Below, in pieces: positions 53,996 through 62,260 of a DNA stretch of 64,000 nucleotides. The DNA comes from Hyaloperonospora brassicae (Eukaryota; Oomycota; Peronosporomycetes; Peronosporales; Peronosporaceae), in assembly GCA_947650285.1 (NCBI GenBank), contig CANTFL010001225.1:22392-86391 (forward strand), in the 5' to 3' direction. The notes under the pieces are model-generated. The model was not told the origin of the DNA and did not search any database. It saw only the letters and a list, made by a program, of their open reading frames with translations. A program made the position numbers and the translations under genes. Numbering within the stretch: the first letter of the stretch is position 1; every line of letters begins with the position of its first letter.

Positions 53996-54050
53996 CCATA
54001 AATTTTTCATCGTTTCGTTAATTAAGTTGCCCAGCCGCAGGATTTACGGG

Positions 54051-54799
54051 GGGTCGTTTGCGTACATAACTATACATCACCTTCTCACAAACTTCTCATC
54101 ATATAATTTGTTGGCGGACATTGCGCAGTAGTTGTGCTAGTTATGACCTTCACATGGGTAACACCGCTACTTCTTAGATTCAAATGACGCATCAAGCAAA
54201 AAGGCGTATTCCGCATGTTTTAACTCGAGCAGTTGTAGTGCACAAGCACAGTTATCGATGACCTCCACATCCTCGCTAGCTTATGCTCAACGAGCTTGCA
54301 ACAGATATCTTAACCTAATTCTGATGACACTAAAGAGCTGAAATTGAGCCGCCGATTACCATTGACGATTTAAATGAGAGCTATAATGTATTTAGATCAC
54401 CTCAATGACTGATTACCTCCCTTTGCGTCCACATATCTACAGATGTAAATTATATACCCTGTCTGGTGGCTTTTAGCAAAGCTTAAGAATATAGTGCTTA
54501 CACTGGTGATGACAACAGAGGGGAACATCCTGTATTGTGGCTCATCGCATCAGCCATAGCGGTACGTCGTTTGCGTTTGTCTAGTTTGTAGTTTCTACAA
54601 TTCAAATTTCACGATACCATACACATTGTCATACTCGCTGACATACCTTCCAGTCAGATTGGTCTACCTCCACGGATCTTGACATTGTTAAACTTGCGCG
54701 CAAATTAATATAGTTGTGAAGACCACACAAAGATGATTCAGCGGTTGCTAGGATCTCGCTACCGGTCGGACGAAGCCACTTACGATTCTACATGCAAGA
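54051..54799. other. Spacer between LINE and LTR-like fragment
   Basis: About 750 bp with no recognised coding sequence. It may contain the LINE 3' untranslated tail and the lower end of the minus-strand LTR-like fragment. Neither boundary is marked by a visible poly(A) tract or target duplication. Confidence 0.4.
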
Positions 54800-54812
54800 C
54801 ATTATGTGTATC

Positions 54813-55016
54813 GGAGCTTGCATAGCTCCTAGCCAGATGAAGTTATTATGCTTAACGAGCAAGCTAGTTCTTTACAAGAACTCGATTGTACGAGTCAACG
54901 AGCTTAAAGCTCCAGGTCCTTGTATGAGGGACCTAACGATTCAGCGAATCGACTGCAAAATGTCCCCAGGAGTCTATGCCTTTACAAGGCTCGACTCTCT
55001 TACGACGTGAGACGTC
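54813..55016. repeat. Cluster of consecutive short hairpins
   Basis: In 204 bp there are eight side-by-side perfect stems and one nested stem. They are GGAGCT/AGCTCC (54,813-54,829), AGTTCT/AGAACT (54,866-54,882), CTCG/CGAG (54,881-54,894), GAGCT/AGCTC (54,900-54,912), AGGTCC/GGACCT (54,914-54,934), CGATTC/GAATCG (54,937-54,951), GAGTC/GACTC enclosing GCCTT/AAGGC (54,970-54,997) and GACGT/ACGTC (55,004-55,016). Loops are 3 to 11 nt. Four or more 6-bp stems in 200 bp is well above chance. It probably forms an RNA or single-stranded DNA structure in the LTR transcript. Confidence 0.75.
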
Positions 55017-55152
55017 TAAGAAGGCACGTGTCTTCATAAGATCAGAAAGGGAACTGAACTTTTTTTTGTTTTATCTACAATGACATCTTAGACTAAACGT
55101 ACATAATCTGGACACAAATGCTCTAATTAGCACCTTTTTTAAATTATTGTAT

Positions 55153-55180
55153 TTGGTGGCTGGCGCGCGTCAGCCACCAA
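55153..55180. repeat. 28-bp near-perfect palindrome
   Basis: The arms TTGGTGGCTG and CAGCCACCAA are perfect 10-bp inverted copies. The eight central bases GCGCGCGT continue the dyad with a single G opposite T, which would be a wobble pair in RNA. It sits in the proposed U3 part of the minus-strand LTR-like fragment. Confidence 0.8.
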
Positions 55181-55280
55181 CAACTGATAAGGTGTTCTAA
55201 TATCATTTTCAATGGGATCTCCTCCCTGGTGTGAACCACACATTTATGTCGGTTACCAAATGACGTGTAACCCCGTTACA

Positions 55281-56192
55281 TAACGCGCAAGAATGCCGAT
55301 AGCGATCAAAAATGGCGTCAACATAAGCCCTCTCGAGCGCTGTACATGCGATAGTTACGCGAGCACCTTACAGCCTCATCGAATCAGCTGTGATCGTAAA
55401 GGCACTTGCTATATCTGCATCTCTCCGACATCTCCACTTCTAGTGCCCATCGTATTTCTCTTCTACCATGTGAATCGTTGACATCAAATATCACGTGCTT
55501 GCTAGGGCGTACAGAAAATGCCAAAATGAGTGCGTTGTACGATTGCTGCGCGTTGAACGAGTACATTTGCACATCCGTTGTACTTTCTGAGCGAGGCAAA
55601 TGGCTTATCCGTTGGGCCGGATTTCTCCGGGAATGCTTCCCTTTACTCACCCATCAGCATAACTTTCTTTTCCTACCCTCCTGGATCTCCTAACCGGTTT
55701 ATCGCAGCATCGCCGACACGAATGTAGTGGCAAGAAGTCTAGTCCGCTATTTTATCCATCACATCGTCTCCTGCGAGCACGCGAAAATCACCAGCTATGA
55801 TACCGCTACCAAAACTGCAACCAGAAAGCTAAAGAGCTCAACGTGAGCTCGAAGGAGACACGTAATATTTAATAGTTACCATCCGCTTGCGCCATAAAAG
55901 TCACGCGTATGTGTTCGAGCTGCAGAATATAATCCATGCTGAACATGGGATCGCTAATGCTGGCGACTCATTTGATGTCCTAAACATCTGCATGCAGTCC
56001 GCCCTTGGCATCTACATTTCATATGGAATCGATAAGTTTGCATAGAGATACGTCCACCGACTTACAAATAGATGAAGCACTATAAAGCTTGTTTGTGGTC
56101 AATCTGAACTGTGTTGCTAGTCATGCCTGAAGCCTTACAATTACATATTACTTATCCTTATCTGTCTTTATAGCATCAGCTACAATTGGCGT
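55281..56192. other. Repeat-flanking region without supportable genes
   Basis: GC-balanced sequence with overlapping frames of 62 to 95 codons on both strands and no clear motif. If the minus-strand LTR is the 3' LTR of an element, this would be its internal 3' end, but no integrase or chromodomain could be confirmed. Confidence 0.35.
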
Positions 56193-56216
56193 TTGCACAA
56201 CGCGTACGAGGTAAGT

Positions 56217-56570
56217 ATGTACGAACGCCTGTTGATCGACATTAAAGTGGGCTACACCCTCAACATGTTGGTAATTAGAGGTAAGCTGTTGTTGGAGAAC
56301 AGACTATCATGGCTAGAACTCGGAAGCGACTGCAAAAGTACTGACTCCACGTTTACGGGACGTACAACATCCGCGTCCTCGTCTTCACAATCGATTCTGC
56401 GATCGTCCACGGGTGCGATACAAACTGGTCATGTGATGCCATTATTTGCCGTCGCAGTTGCCTCGAATTACAAAATGAAGCGCGACCCAGCGAAACACGG
56501 GTTGTGGGCCGGGGCAGCGCACACCTTGTCAGGTCAACCACAGTTCACCAAAGTCATCTGGTCGGTGTAA
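56217..56570 (+). CDS. Unassigned ORF, possibly transposon-derived
   Basis: From the first ATG the frame gives about 117 residues. It starts MYERLLIDIKVGYTLNMLVI, continues through RGKLLLENRLSWLEL and a Ser-rich middle, and ends with QFTKVIWSV. Its composition is coding-like (balanced GC, few repeats) and unlike the flanking decay. The frame is open 24 bases further upstream, where GAG is followed by a consensus splice donor GTAAGT, so this could be an exon fragment or a read-through intron. It lies just downstream of the THOC6-like gene on the opposite strand. The family is unknown. It may be part of a retrotransposon gag or a lineage-specific gene. Confidence 0.3.
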   Translation: MYERLLIDIKVGYTLNMLVIRGKLLLENRLSWLELGSDCKSTDSTFTGRTTSASSSSQSILRSSTGAIQTGHVMPLFAVAVASNYKMKRDPAKHGLWAGAAHTLSGQPQFTKVIWSV

Positions 56571-56614
56571 AGCGCTTTCCCACGGGTCCAATACCTTGTT
56601 CTAATGTCACCAGT

Positions 56615-58006
56615 CTAACTTGCTCGAGCGCTCGACTCACTGTCGACGACCAGTGAGAAACTCACGACGCCAGGCATCGTGTAGATATCAATGAGAGGTG
56701 CAGCGCCACCCACTGCGACGATATCCGTGGCACGGTCGACTGCACAAAAGTGGCTGGACAATACCGTCGACCTTGCAGCCGATAGCAGCTGGCCAGAGCT
56801 GCGGTTCCACTTCTTCAGGCTCGCATCGTTTCCCACACTAAGCAGGTCCATATGGTGAAACACAACGTCATGCACATCGCACGTCGTCGTGGTATAGTGC
56901 ACAGGCACTCGAGAGGGTAAATGCCACATGCTCAAGAAGCCTCGAGTTGCTTGCGCATTACGAGATCGACCACCGGTCGGTTGCTTGGTACCACCACCAC
57001 ATGCTAGCCACATTTCGGAGTCATCGTGAGCGACAGCACCAATCCACAGCGACGGCGATGGTGATGAGCTCGACATCGACGACGTTGTGGCTTGCCATGG
57101 ACGTAGGAACTCGACGTTTCTGGCCTGACGCACATCCCAAATGCCAAGCGTGCCGTCTTCAGAGCTTGTCGCGAGCTCCTGAGAGTGATGCAAATCACGC
57201 ACAGCATGCAAATAGTCCTCGTGGCCCTCAAATAGCCGCGTGAATTGCTGTGTCACTACATCCCACTCGTGTGCCACACTATCTCCACCTGCCAAGAATA
57301 AGTGTCCAGAATTCTTGCTCACGACTACATCATTGACCTCCATTGCGGGCAGCAAAGTCCCTCTGAACCCCAGCGACTGACGTTTCAAGTATCCGACATG
57401 CACCGCCAGGAGGTTCTTGACGTTGGCAGGATCTTCCATGGTCAACAAGATGTCTTTCCATCTCCACACCCGAAAGTCTTGGTCTCCTCCGCTGACAACA
57501 GACCATTTCTCAACGTCTATCAACGTCTTTTCACCAGCCACTGATTCTTACCTACAAGCTTAGTCATTTCGTCCACGTACCTGATTAGTAATGGGTTTGT
57601 TGCATCACCGGCAAAGCAGAGGGAATAAATTTGCGTTGGGTGTGCCTGGAACGAAAGACTTGGTCCGGGAAAAGCTGTCGACCTATTGCAGATGGTGTAT
57701 AATCGACGCGAGCGTGTCATATATCAATACCACAAGTCAGTACATGATATTGTGCGTAATATTTGACTTTTTACAGTCGCAACCGTACTCGCCACACTTG
57801 ACTTGATTCCAGTATTGCAGGGTCATGACTGGACTGAGTCGATAGACGTGGATCATCCCCGAGCTCGTTGCAGCCACCAGCATTGTCTCCCCGCCTGTAA
57901 CGGTTGCCGGAGCAAAGATGGCCTGGTATACGATCGATTCACTCATGCGCATCTTGCGCAAAAGCTCGGAGTGATACGCGTCTTCATCGTACGTCGCAGG
58001 GTCCAT
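56615..58006 (-). CDS. THO complex subunit 6-like WD40 protein (3 exons)
   Basis: THOC6 is a WD40 component of the THO/TREX complex, which couples transcription to mRNA export in the nucleus. Proposed exons are 58,006-57,798, 57,682-57,581 and 57,491-56,615. The introns are 115 bp (GTGTGG...AATAG) and 89 bp (GTACGT...GTCAG). The joined frame has no stop before 56,615 and gives 395 residues, near the family size. Family blocks are SGGDQDFRVWRW (about residue 104), GHEDYLHAV (193), SSEDGTLGIWD (213), WLACGGG (265), LSMWHLP (290) and VAVGGAAPLIDIY (362). Plant and animal homologues share the WLxCGGG...LSLWxLP pair. The intact splice joins suggest a living gene. The start is the first ATG of the open exon (MDPATYDEDAYHSELL). 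Confidence 0.87.
57492..57580 (-). other. Intron 2 of THOC6-like gene
   Basis: Consensus donor CAG|GTACGT and acceptor GTTGTCAG join LLI and GGDQDF through a shared Ser codon. The length is 89 bp. Removing it restores a continuous WD40 reading frame. Confidence 0.8.
57683..57797 (-). other. Intron 1 of THOC6-like gene
   Basis: Donor AA|GTGTGG and acceptor GCAATAG are in phase 2 and join TLQYWNQVK to STAFPGPSLSFQAHP. The length is 115 bp. The donor is not ideal. A nearby GTCAAG would give the wrong frame, which favours this choice. Confidence 0.65.
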
Positions 58007-58736
58007 TAGTATCTCAGTCGATGTTGACGCGAATGTCGAAACTGACGATTTTGTACTGATTTAAACCGACGCTTTTGCTATTGCGTAGGACCACGGCGTC
58101 ACGTGAGATGCGAGCACTCCAAGCTGTTGTGCCTCGAGAAAAAGAGACGGACAATCTGCGCGGGCAAATACGTGGGCTCTTTCTTCGTATGCATGTGCTT
58201 CGAAGAAGACGAACTTGAGCTATCGCGACTCGCCACTGGCCCATTTTATTTGTCAGCAAGTAGCTATTCAACTTCTACGATGAGATTGCTGACGAGGTCC
58301 GTCGACCCCAATAATCGACCAGCACTTACTGCTGGTGTTGCTGAGGTTCGGCCTAGCAGCAGAGAAGCTACTGGAACCAATAGCGGTGACCAGTCGTGCT
58401 TTTACCACCTTTGAGGTACGTGCAATAGCACTTCGGGTGACAGGCAGCACAGTGACAGATGAAACTGAAGCTTCTTCACGTATTGACATAGCGCGGTGAC
58501 AGTCGTGACAGGGGCCGCGGACCTGAGTCAATCGGAACCAGCAGTCAAGTTTCTTCCTCCTGCCCTGCTCTTTTCGAGAACCTTTTGTGCAGTCACGACT
58601 TTTAGCGTGTTTCTCAAACCACAACCAGCCTCAGCTATCCCTCTGTGTATTACGATCCACGTGCTCGCTTCCATCACCTCCACGTCCGACTCCTTTGCTC
58701 TATACCCGGCGACCCGTCGCCAGGTCATCTACATCT
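58007..58736. other. Intergenic region between SERF-like and THOC6-like genes
   Basis: About 730 bp separate the stop of the SERF-like gene from the start of the THOC6-like gene on the same strand, so this should hold one 3' UTR and one promoter. Several frames are open on both strands because of the high GC content, but none has a convincing start. A minus-strand frame from ATG (about 58,480) could be extended by a 49-bp GT...AG interval (58,371-58,419) to about 58 residues. It matches nothing known and is not called. Confidence 0.5.
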
Positions 58737-59125
58737 CTACTTCTTCTTTTTCTGCGGCTGCTGTTTCGGTTGCTGTTGCTGCTGCTGCTGCTTGCCATTC
58801 TTGCCCTTGGTACCGCTCCCGCTGACATCGCCCCCTTCTGCCTTGAGCTTCTCTTTCCGCGCAATCTTCTCCTGCAGCGCCTTGGCGTCCGCCTCCCGCT
58901 TCGCCAACGGATTGCCCTGACTCCCGCTCGGATTATGCTTCGCTTGACGCGCCTGAGCACGCTGTAGGAGCCATCCACGAGCGAAAAGTGACAAGTCATT
59001 ACAATTTGCAATTAGTGTCAAGAGTGTCGACATTTGATCGCTACATCACACGTTACGCGGTCGAAAGTATTGACAAGTGCCGTTCGTACCGCACGGTCCG
59101 TGTCCCGCTGGTTTCCACGCGTCAT
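58737..59125 (-). CDS. SERF/4F5-family small basic protein (2 exons)
   Basis: The 4F5/SERF family comprises short, highly charged, largely disordered proteins. Animal members speed amyloid formation and bind nucleic acids. Exon 1 (59,125-59,090) encodes MTRGNQRDTDRA, the family N-terminus. A 128-bp intron (GCG|GTACGA ... CCTACAG) follows, in phase 0. Exon 2 (58,961-58,737) continues with RAQARQAKHNPSGSQGNPLA, KREADAKALQEKIARKE, a Gly/Ser linker, a run of seven Gln (CAG codons) and a Lys tail. The total is 86 residues. The first 50 residues carry the family signature; the Gln/Lys tail is probably lineage-specific. The splice model is strong because exon 1 alone is meaningless and the join recreates the family block exactly. 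Confidence 0.87.
58962..59089 (-). other. Intron of SERF-like gene
   Basis: A 128-bp phase-0 intron with donor GTACGA and acceptor CTCCTACAG, placed after codon 12. Early introns of this kind are common in short eukaryotic genes. Confidence 0.8.
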
Positions 59126-59562
59126 GGCTTGTTGGCAGCCAGACGTGACTCCAATACAAGCGCGTGCTTTACGAACCGGATAATTCGGAGAAATGCTCGG
59201 CACGTGAGGTTCAGCGTGAATCGTGACAACGACGGTGACGCGAGCAAATGAATGCGTTCGGATTGGTGGAAAAGGCGATAACGTCGTCGGACGGCTCGCG
59301 CAAATGATCCAGCGAATTATCTAGATTGAGTGAAGACCAATTATGAAGACTTCACGTGGCACTATACGTATACTGGAGACCCCCACTTACGCGATCAGCT
59401 TTTCTTTGTTCGTGTGGTTGTTGTGTGAGGGGTATAGGGACGAGATACACTGAACTTATGCATTGAACGTCGCAAAAAACGCACAAACATAAGGAGAAGA
59501 ATCAGCGGCATAGTAATCATCGTCACAGACAGACCCGCCGGAACACGTGACGCTCGAGCACG
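59126..59562. promoter_or_regulatory. Divergent promoter region
   Basis: The 437 bp between the starts of the SERF-like gene (minus) and the membrane-TPR gene (plus) must carry both promoters. A CCAAT box with TTATG following is present at about 59,336 in plus orientation. No TATA box was seen. No clear match to the oomycete initiator was found by eye. High GC content fits a housekeeping promoter. Confidence 0.5.
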
Positions 59563-60976
59563 ATGCTTGCGGTCTCGACGCCTTCGATCGATAGCAATCA
59601 ACGTCGCCACCGAGGCGTTCCGTTCGCTAGTCATCGACCCACTTCGTGCTCACGTCGTGCGGTAGCAACGACTGCGGCTGCGTCGTCGGCCAACGACCGG
59701 AAGCATCGTACGCATTACGACGACCACCAGGTCGAGTCAGACGTGACGGTCGAGAACCGTATGTCGCACAAAGTCCCACGTAGAGCGCTCATATCGTGGC
59801 GTGATGTGCTCGTTTTCCGTCTGGTTACGTCTCGTTCGCTAGATGACGACTCGGAGAGTGACGACGACTCGTGGGACGAGAGCGAGGACGAGAGACTGAA
59901 CGAGGACGAGGAGGACTGTAGTGAAGTAGGAGACTGTTTGTGGAACAAACGACGTGAGGAAGACAAAGAAAACGACGAGGAGGAGGGAGGAGGTGGAGCG
60001 AGAACCGGACGATGATTTGAGGTGGTGGAAGTCGAGTGAGGACAAGCGCACGTGGGAGCGACACTATTGGCAAGCTGACGCAGCGTTTCGGAGACGATTT
60101 GGCTGCGCGATTGACACGCTGACGCATCCTGAGATCCAAAACAGTGCGGGACGAGGAGAGGCTTGGTGGAGGACGGCCAAGTTTGTGCTGGCCAGTCTGG
60201 TGCTTGTGTGTGTTCTCGTGCAAGTAGCACTTGTGGTGTCTGCCTCGTCGTCGATGTTGTCGATGACGACGGGGCGAGAGTTGGCAGTCGAGAACGATGC
60301 TGCTCTGGGGGATGCGTGGAGTGGCAGTAGTGAGGGCAAGGGTGGTGGTTCTACTAGCACGAAGAGCGATGGACAAAGTGGCGCAGACTTATGGCCGTCC
60401 GATCCGTTTCTGGTTCCCGAGTACGTGCACACTGGACTCCGTCTATGCGCAAAGCTCTCTCGACGCGTGGTCGAGTCCGAACACGACACTGTGGCCACAC
60501 AACATGCTTTGCGTGCATGCAATATCGCTGCGAATTTTGCACCAGAGAGTTCACGCGAATCGATTGAGGCGCACGTACTTCGCGGGGACCTGCAGAGTCT
60601 GCTTTTACGTTACGACCGCGCTGAGGAGGACTACAAGAGTGCAGCAACGGCGGTCCGAAGCATTGCCAGGGGCACTACAAACACATTGCCACTGATGGAA
60701 GACCTGGACATCAAAATACTTGCTAATCGCTGGACGCAGCTGTTCATGACAAAGAGGTATGAGGAGTTGAGACGCGAGGCCAAAGCCCGGGTGACCCGAA
60801 ACAGTTTTGTCAGCGCAGCGAGTAATCTTGAGCATGCTGCGAGCGAGCTGGCAGCAGATTGGCTTCGTGCGTTCCGACAGAAGAAACCGATACTGGAAGT
60901 ACTGACACTGCAGCGTGGCTGGACGCTGCGTGGTCTGGAGTACGAAGCCTTTGACGGTGCTCTGACAAGTGTATGA
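59563..60976 (+). CDS. Membrane-anchored TPR-like protein with apparent frameshift
   Basis: Two long frames form one gene. The first (59,563 on) encodes a basic, low-complexity N-terminus and then an acidic stretch rich in Asp/Glu (DDDSESDDDSWDESEDE). The second carries the rest to a stop at 60,976. They meet in a GAG repeat: reading one G fewer in the GGG at 59,985-59,987 joins DEEE directly to EEVEREPDDDLRWW, giving about 470 residues. The second part has WERHYWQADAAFRRRFG, one strong membrane helix (FVLASLVLVCVLVQVALVV, about 60,197-60,253) and a TPR-like helical region (HVLRGDLQSLLLRYDRAEED). Ser/Gly-rich sequence follows the helix. I do not recognise a named family. The frameshift may be a sequencing or assembly error at a low-complexity run, a real mutation, or less likely a hidden intron. 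Confidence 0.7.
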
Positions 60977-61208
60977 TAAGAGGGCGTGTAGGGTTATTTT
61001 TCCATGGTGTTGTATAATCGCTTAGTCATTGCAGCGCGTACGATTTTTCCTCGATCTGGACCGTCATTGCTTGATGCCACGATCGACGAAGTGCCTGAAC
61101 TGTCCGCTGTTCATTGTCGCCGTCGTCCATGACATCTCAATACGTTCTCGTTGTCTAGGGAACAAGTCGACCAGTCAGCGGGCTTCGCTGCTCTTCCCCC
61201 TTCGTTTT
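60977..61208. other. Tail-to-tail intergenic region
   Basis: About 230 bp separate the stops of the two convergent TPR genes. It should contain both 3' ends. No distinct polyadenylation motif is evident. Confidence 0.5.
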
Positions 61209-62168
61209 TCACTCTTCATCTTCGCTATCTTCTTCCTCCTCACTCGTAGCACTCCCTTCATCCTTACCTTCAGCTATATCACTCGTCACCGTGGTCGTGG
61301 CAGATTCTAGTTCCGCAGCTTTCCGTTTCAATTCACAAAGCCGATCTGGCCGCTGCTTGTGCTGCTCCAAGTACTCGATCAGATCGACAACAAAGTCGCG
61401 TGAGCCTGAATCAAGTTCAATCGCCCGCTCTAAACGTTGCACCACCTCTGCATCAAACGCCTCATCCGCCATGCTTTTGCTTCTCGCCATGCGCATATTG
61501 GCCAAGTTGTACTGCATATTGGCAGAGTCTGGCAACTTGACCACCGCATCTTCAAACACCTTTACCGCCGAGTCCAGATCTCCACGCTCTCCGTAAGCTT
61601 CAGCAAGTGCTGCAAGTGTGATGCTGTACGCTTTCCTGAGTTCTTTGCTATTTTCATCAGCACCATTGACCTTTTCCAACGCTATAGCATTGGTTCTCAT
61701 CGATGTTTGATAGGCGTTTGTTGCTTGCGGCAGCTGATCAACTGCAGCGTACGTCAAGCCAAGTCGAAACCAGATGGATGCATCCTCCTGGCCACCTTTT
61801 AGCTTGCTGGCCTTGATGTATAATGGAAGAGCTTTGTCCGGGTCTCCAGCTGAAACATAATTATCTGCAAGGTGTGTGAGCGCCTCCAAATGATTCGGCC
61901 GGCACTCGACTGCACGCTGGAAGGCCTCCACCGCCCCATCGTACGAATGAAGCTGTTCAAAGGCCAGACCAGCCGATAAGGCGTCAGCAAAGCTCAACGT
62001 AGCCATGTCCACCTCGGACTCAGCATGTCCAGTCATTTGCGATGTTTTTTGTCGCTTGTTGTTGTCAGGACGTAAACGTTTCGTGTCAGTCGTTGTACCG
62101 GATGACTCGGACTCTGATGGCGTGAGCGCTCTACTGATCTTTTTTTGCTTCCATTTGCTCTTTCCCAT
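61209..62168 (-). CDS. TPR protein with nuclear-type basic N-terminus
   Basis: A single-exon frame of 319 residues. The start chosen is MGKSKWKQKK, because upstream codons in the same frame (to 62,279) run into LTR-like sequence. Residues 1-43 are Lys/Arg/Ser/Thr-rich and hold two basic clusters (KWKQKK and KRLRPDNNKRQK), consistent with a bipartite nuclear signal. TPR helices occupy about residues 60-255: AFEQLHSYDGAVEAFQRAVE, ALTHLADNYVSAGDPDKALP, WFRLGLTYAAVDQLPQATNA, ALAEAYGERGDLDSAVKVFE and YNLANM. The C-terminus is acidic (EEEEDSEDEE). TPRs mediate protein binding, and the acidic tail could contact histones or other basic partners, but this is inference. No specific orthologue was recognised. 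Confidence 0.85.
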   Translation of the reverse strand: MGKSKWKQKKISRALTPSESESSGTTTDTKRLRPDNNKRQKTSQMTGHAESEVDMATLSFADALSAGLAFEQLHSYDGAVEAFQRAVECRPNHLEALTHLADNYVSAGDPDKALPLYIKASKLKGGQEDASIWFRLGLTYAAVDQLPQATNAYQTSMRTNAIALEKVNGADENSKELRKAYSITLAALAEAYGERGDLDSAVKVFEDAVVKLPDSANMQYNLANMRMARSKSMADEAFDAEVVQRLERAIELDSGSRDFVVDLIEYLEQHKQRPDRLCELKRKAAELESATTTVTSDIAEGKDEGSATSEEEEDSEDEE

Positions 62169-62260
62169 GTCGGTCGGTCCGTCGGTCCGTCGTACGGTGA
62201 TGATAGACGTACAGGTAAGCGAACAGCCTGTGTAAAAGAGCGTATTTGGTATCCAGTGAG

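Larger units (their letters stand above)
45830..54050 (+). mobile_element. Decayed, nearly full-length LINE retrotransposon
   Basis: About 8 kb with composition clearly richer in GC than both flanks holds LINE parts in canonical order, all on the plus strand: a non-coding GC-rich leader (to about 46,640), a Gag-like ORF1 with CCHC knuckle, AP-like endonuclease, reverse transcriptase and RNase H. Each part is reached in changing frames with many stops, so the copy is dead. Such elements copy themselves through an RNA primed at a nicked target. No poly(A) tail or target duplication could be identified, so both ends are approximate. The amount of residual coding signal makes it younger than the debris in the first 32 kb. 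Confidence 0.85.
54800..55280 (-). mobile_element. LTR-like fragment, minus strand, hairpin-rich
   Basis: Read on the minus strand it begins at 55,280 with TGTAACGGGGT, the same opening as the plus-strand repeat at 62,261. A near-perfect 28-bp palindrome (55,153-55,180) lies about 100 bp in, and the part beyond 55,020 is packed with short perfect hairpins. TG-starting ends and internal structure fit the LTR of a retrotransposon. The opposite end of the LTR was not found, so the lower limit is a guess and the piece may be truncated. Confidence 0.5.

Noticed and set aside
55153..55200. Helitron 3' end (hairpin followed by CTAA and T)
   Set aside because: The stem is a near-complete palindrome, the spacing to CTAA is 16 nt, and the neighbouring TGTAAC ends favour an LTR. 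No Helitron protein or 5' TC end was seen.
58264..58624. Small spliced gene between THOC6-like and SERF-like genes
   Set aside because: There is no ATG at the start of the long frame, the proposed intron would be only 49 bp, and the product matches nothing known. It fits better as UTR and promoter sequence.
58587..58967. Plus-strand frames of 91 to 126 codons opposite the SERF-like gene, rich in Leu, Cys and Phe
   Set aside because: They are antisense to the CAG and AAG runs of exon 2 and have no independent motif.
59715..60522. Minus-strand frames of 70 to 183 codons opposite the membrane-TPR gene
   Set aside because: They are Ser/Arg-rich mirror images of the GAC/GAG-rich coding strand. 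The plus strand has the membrane helix and TPR-like region.
61291..62235. Plus-strand frames opposite the nuclear TPR gene
   Set aside because: They overlap the intact 319-codon minus-strand frame with clear TPR pattern and show no domain of their own.
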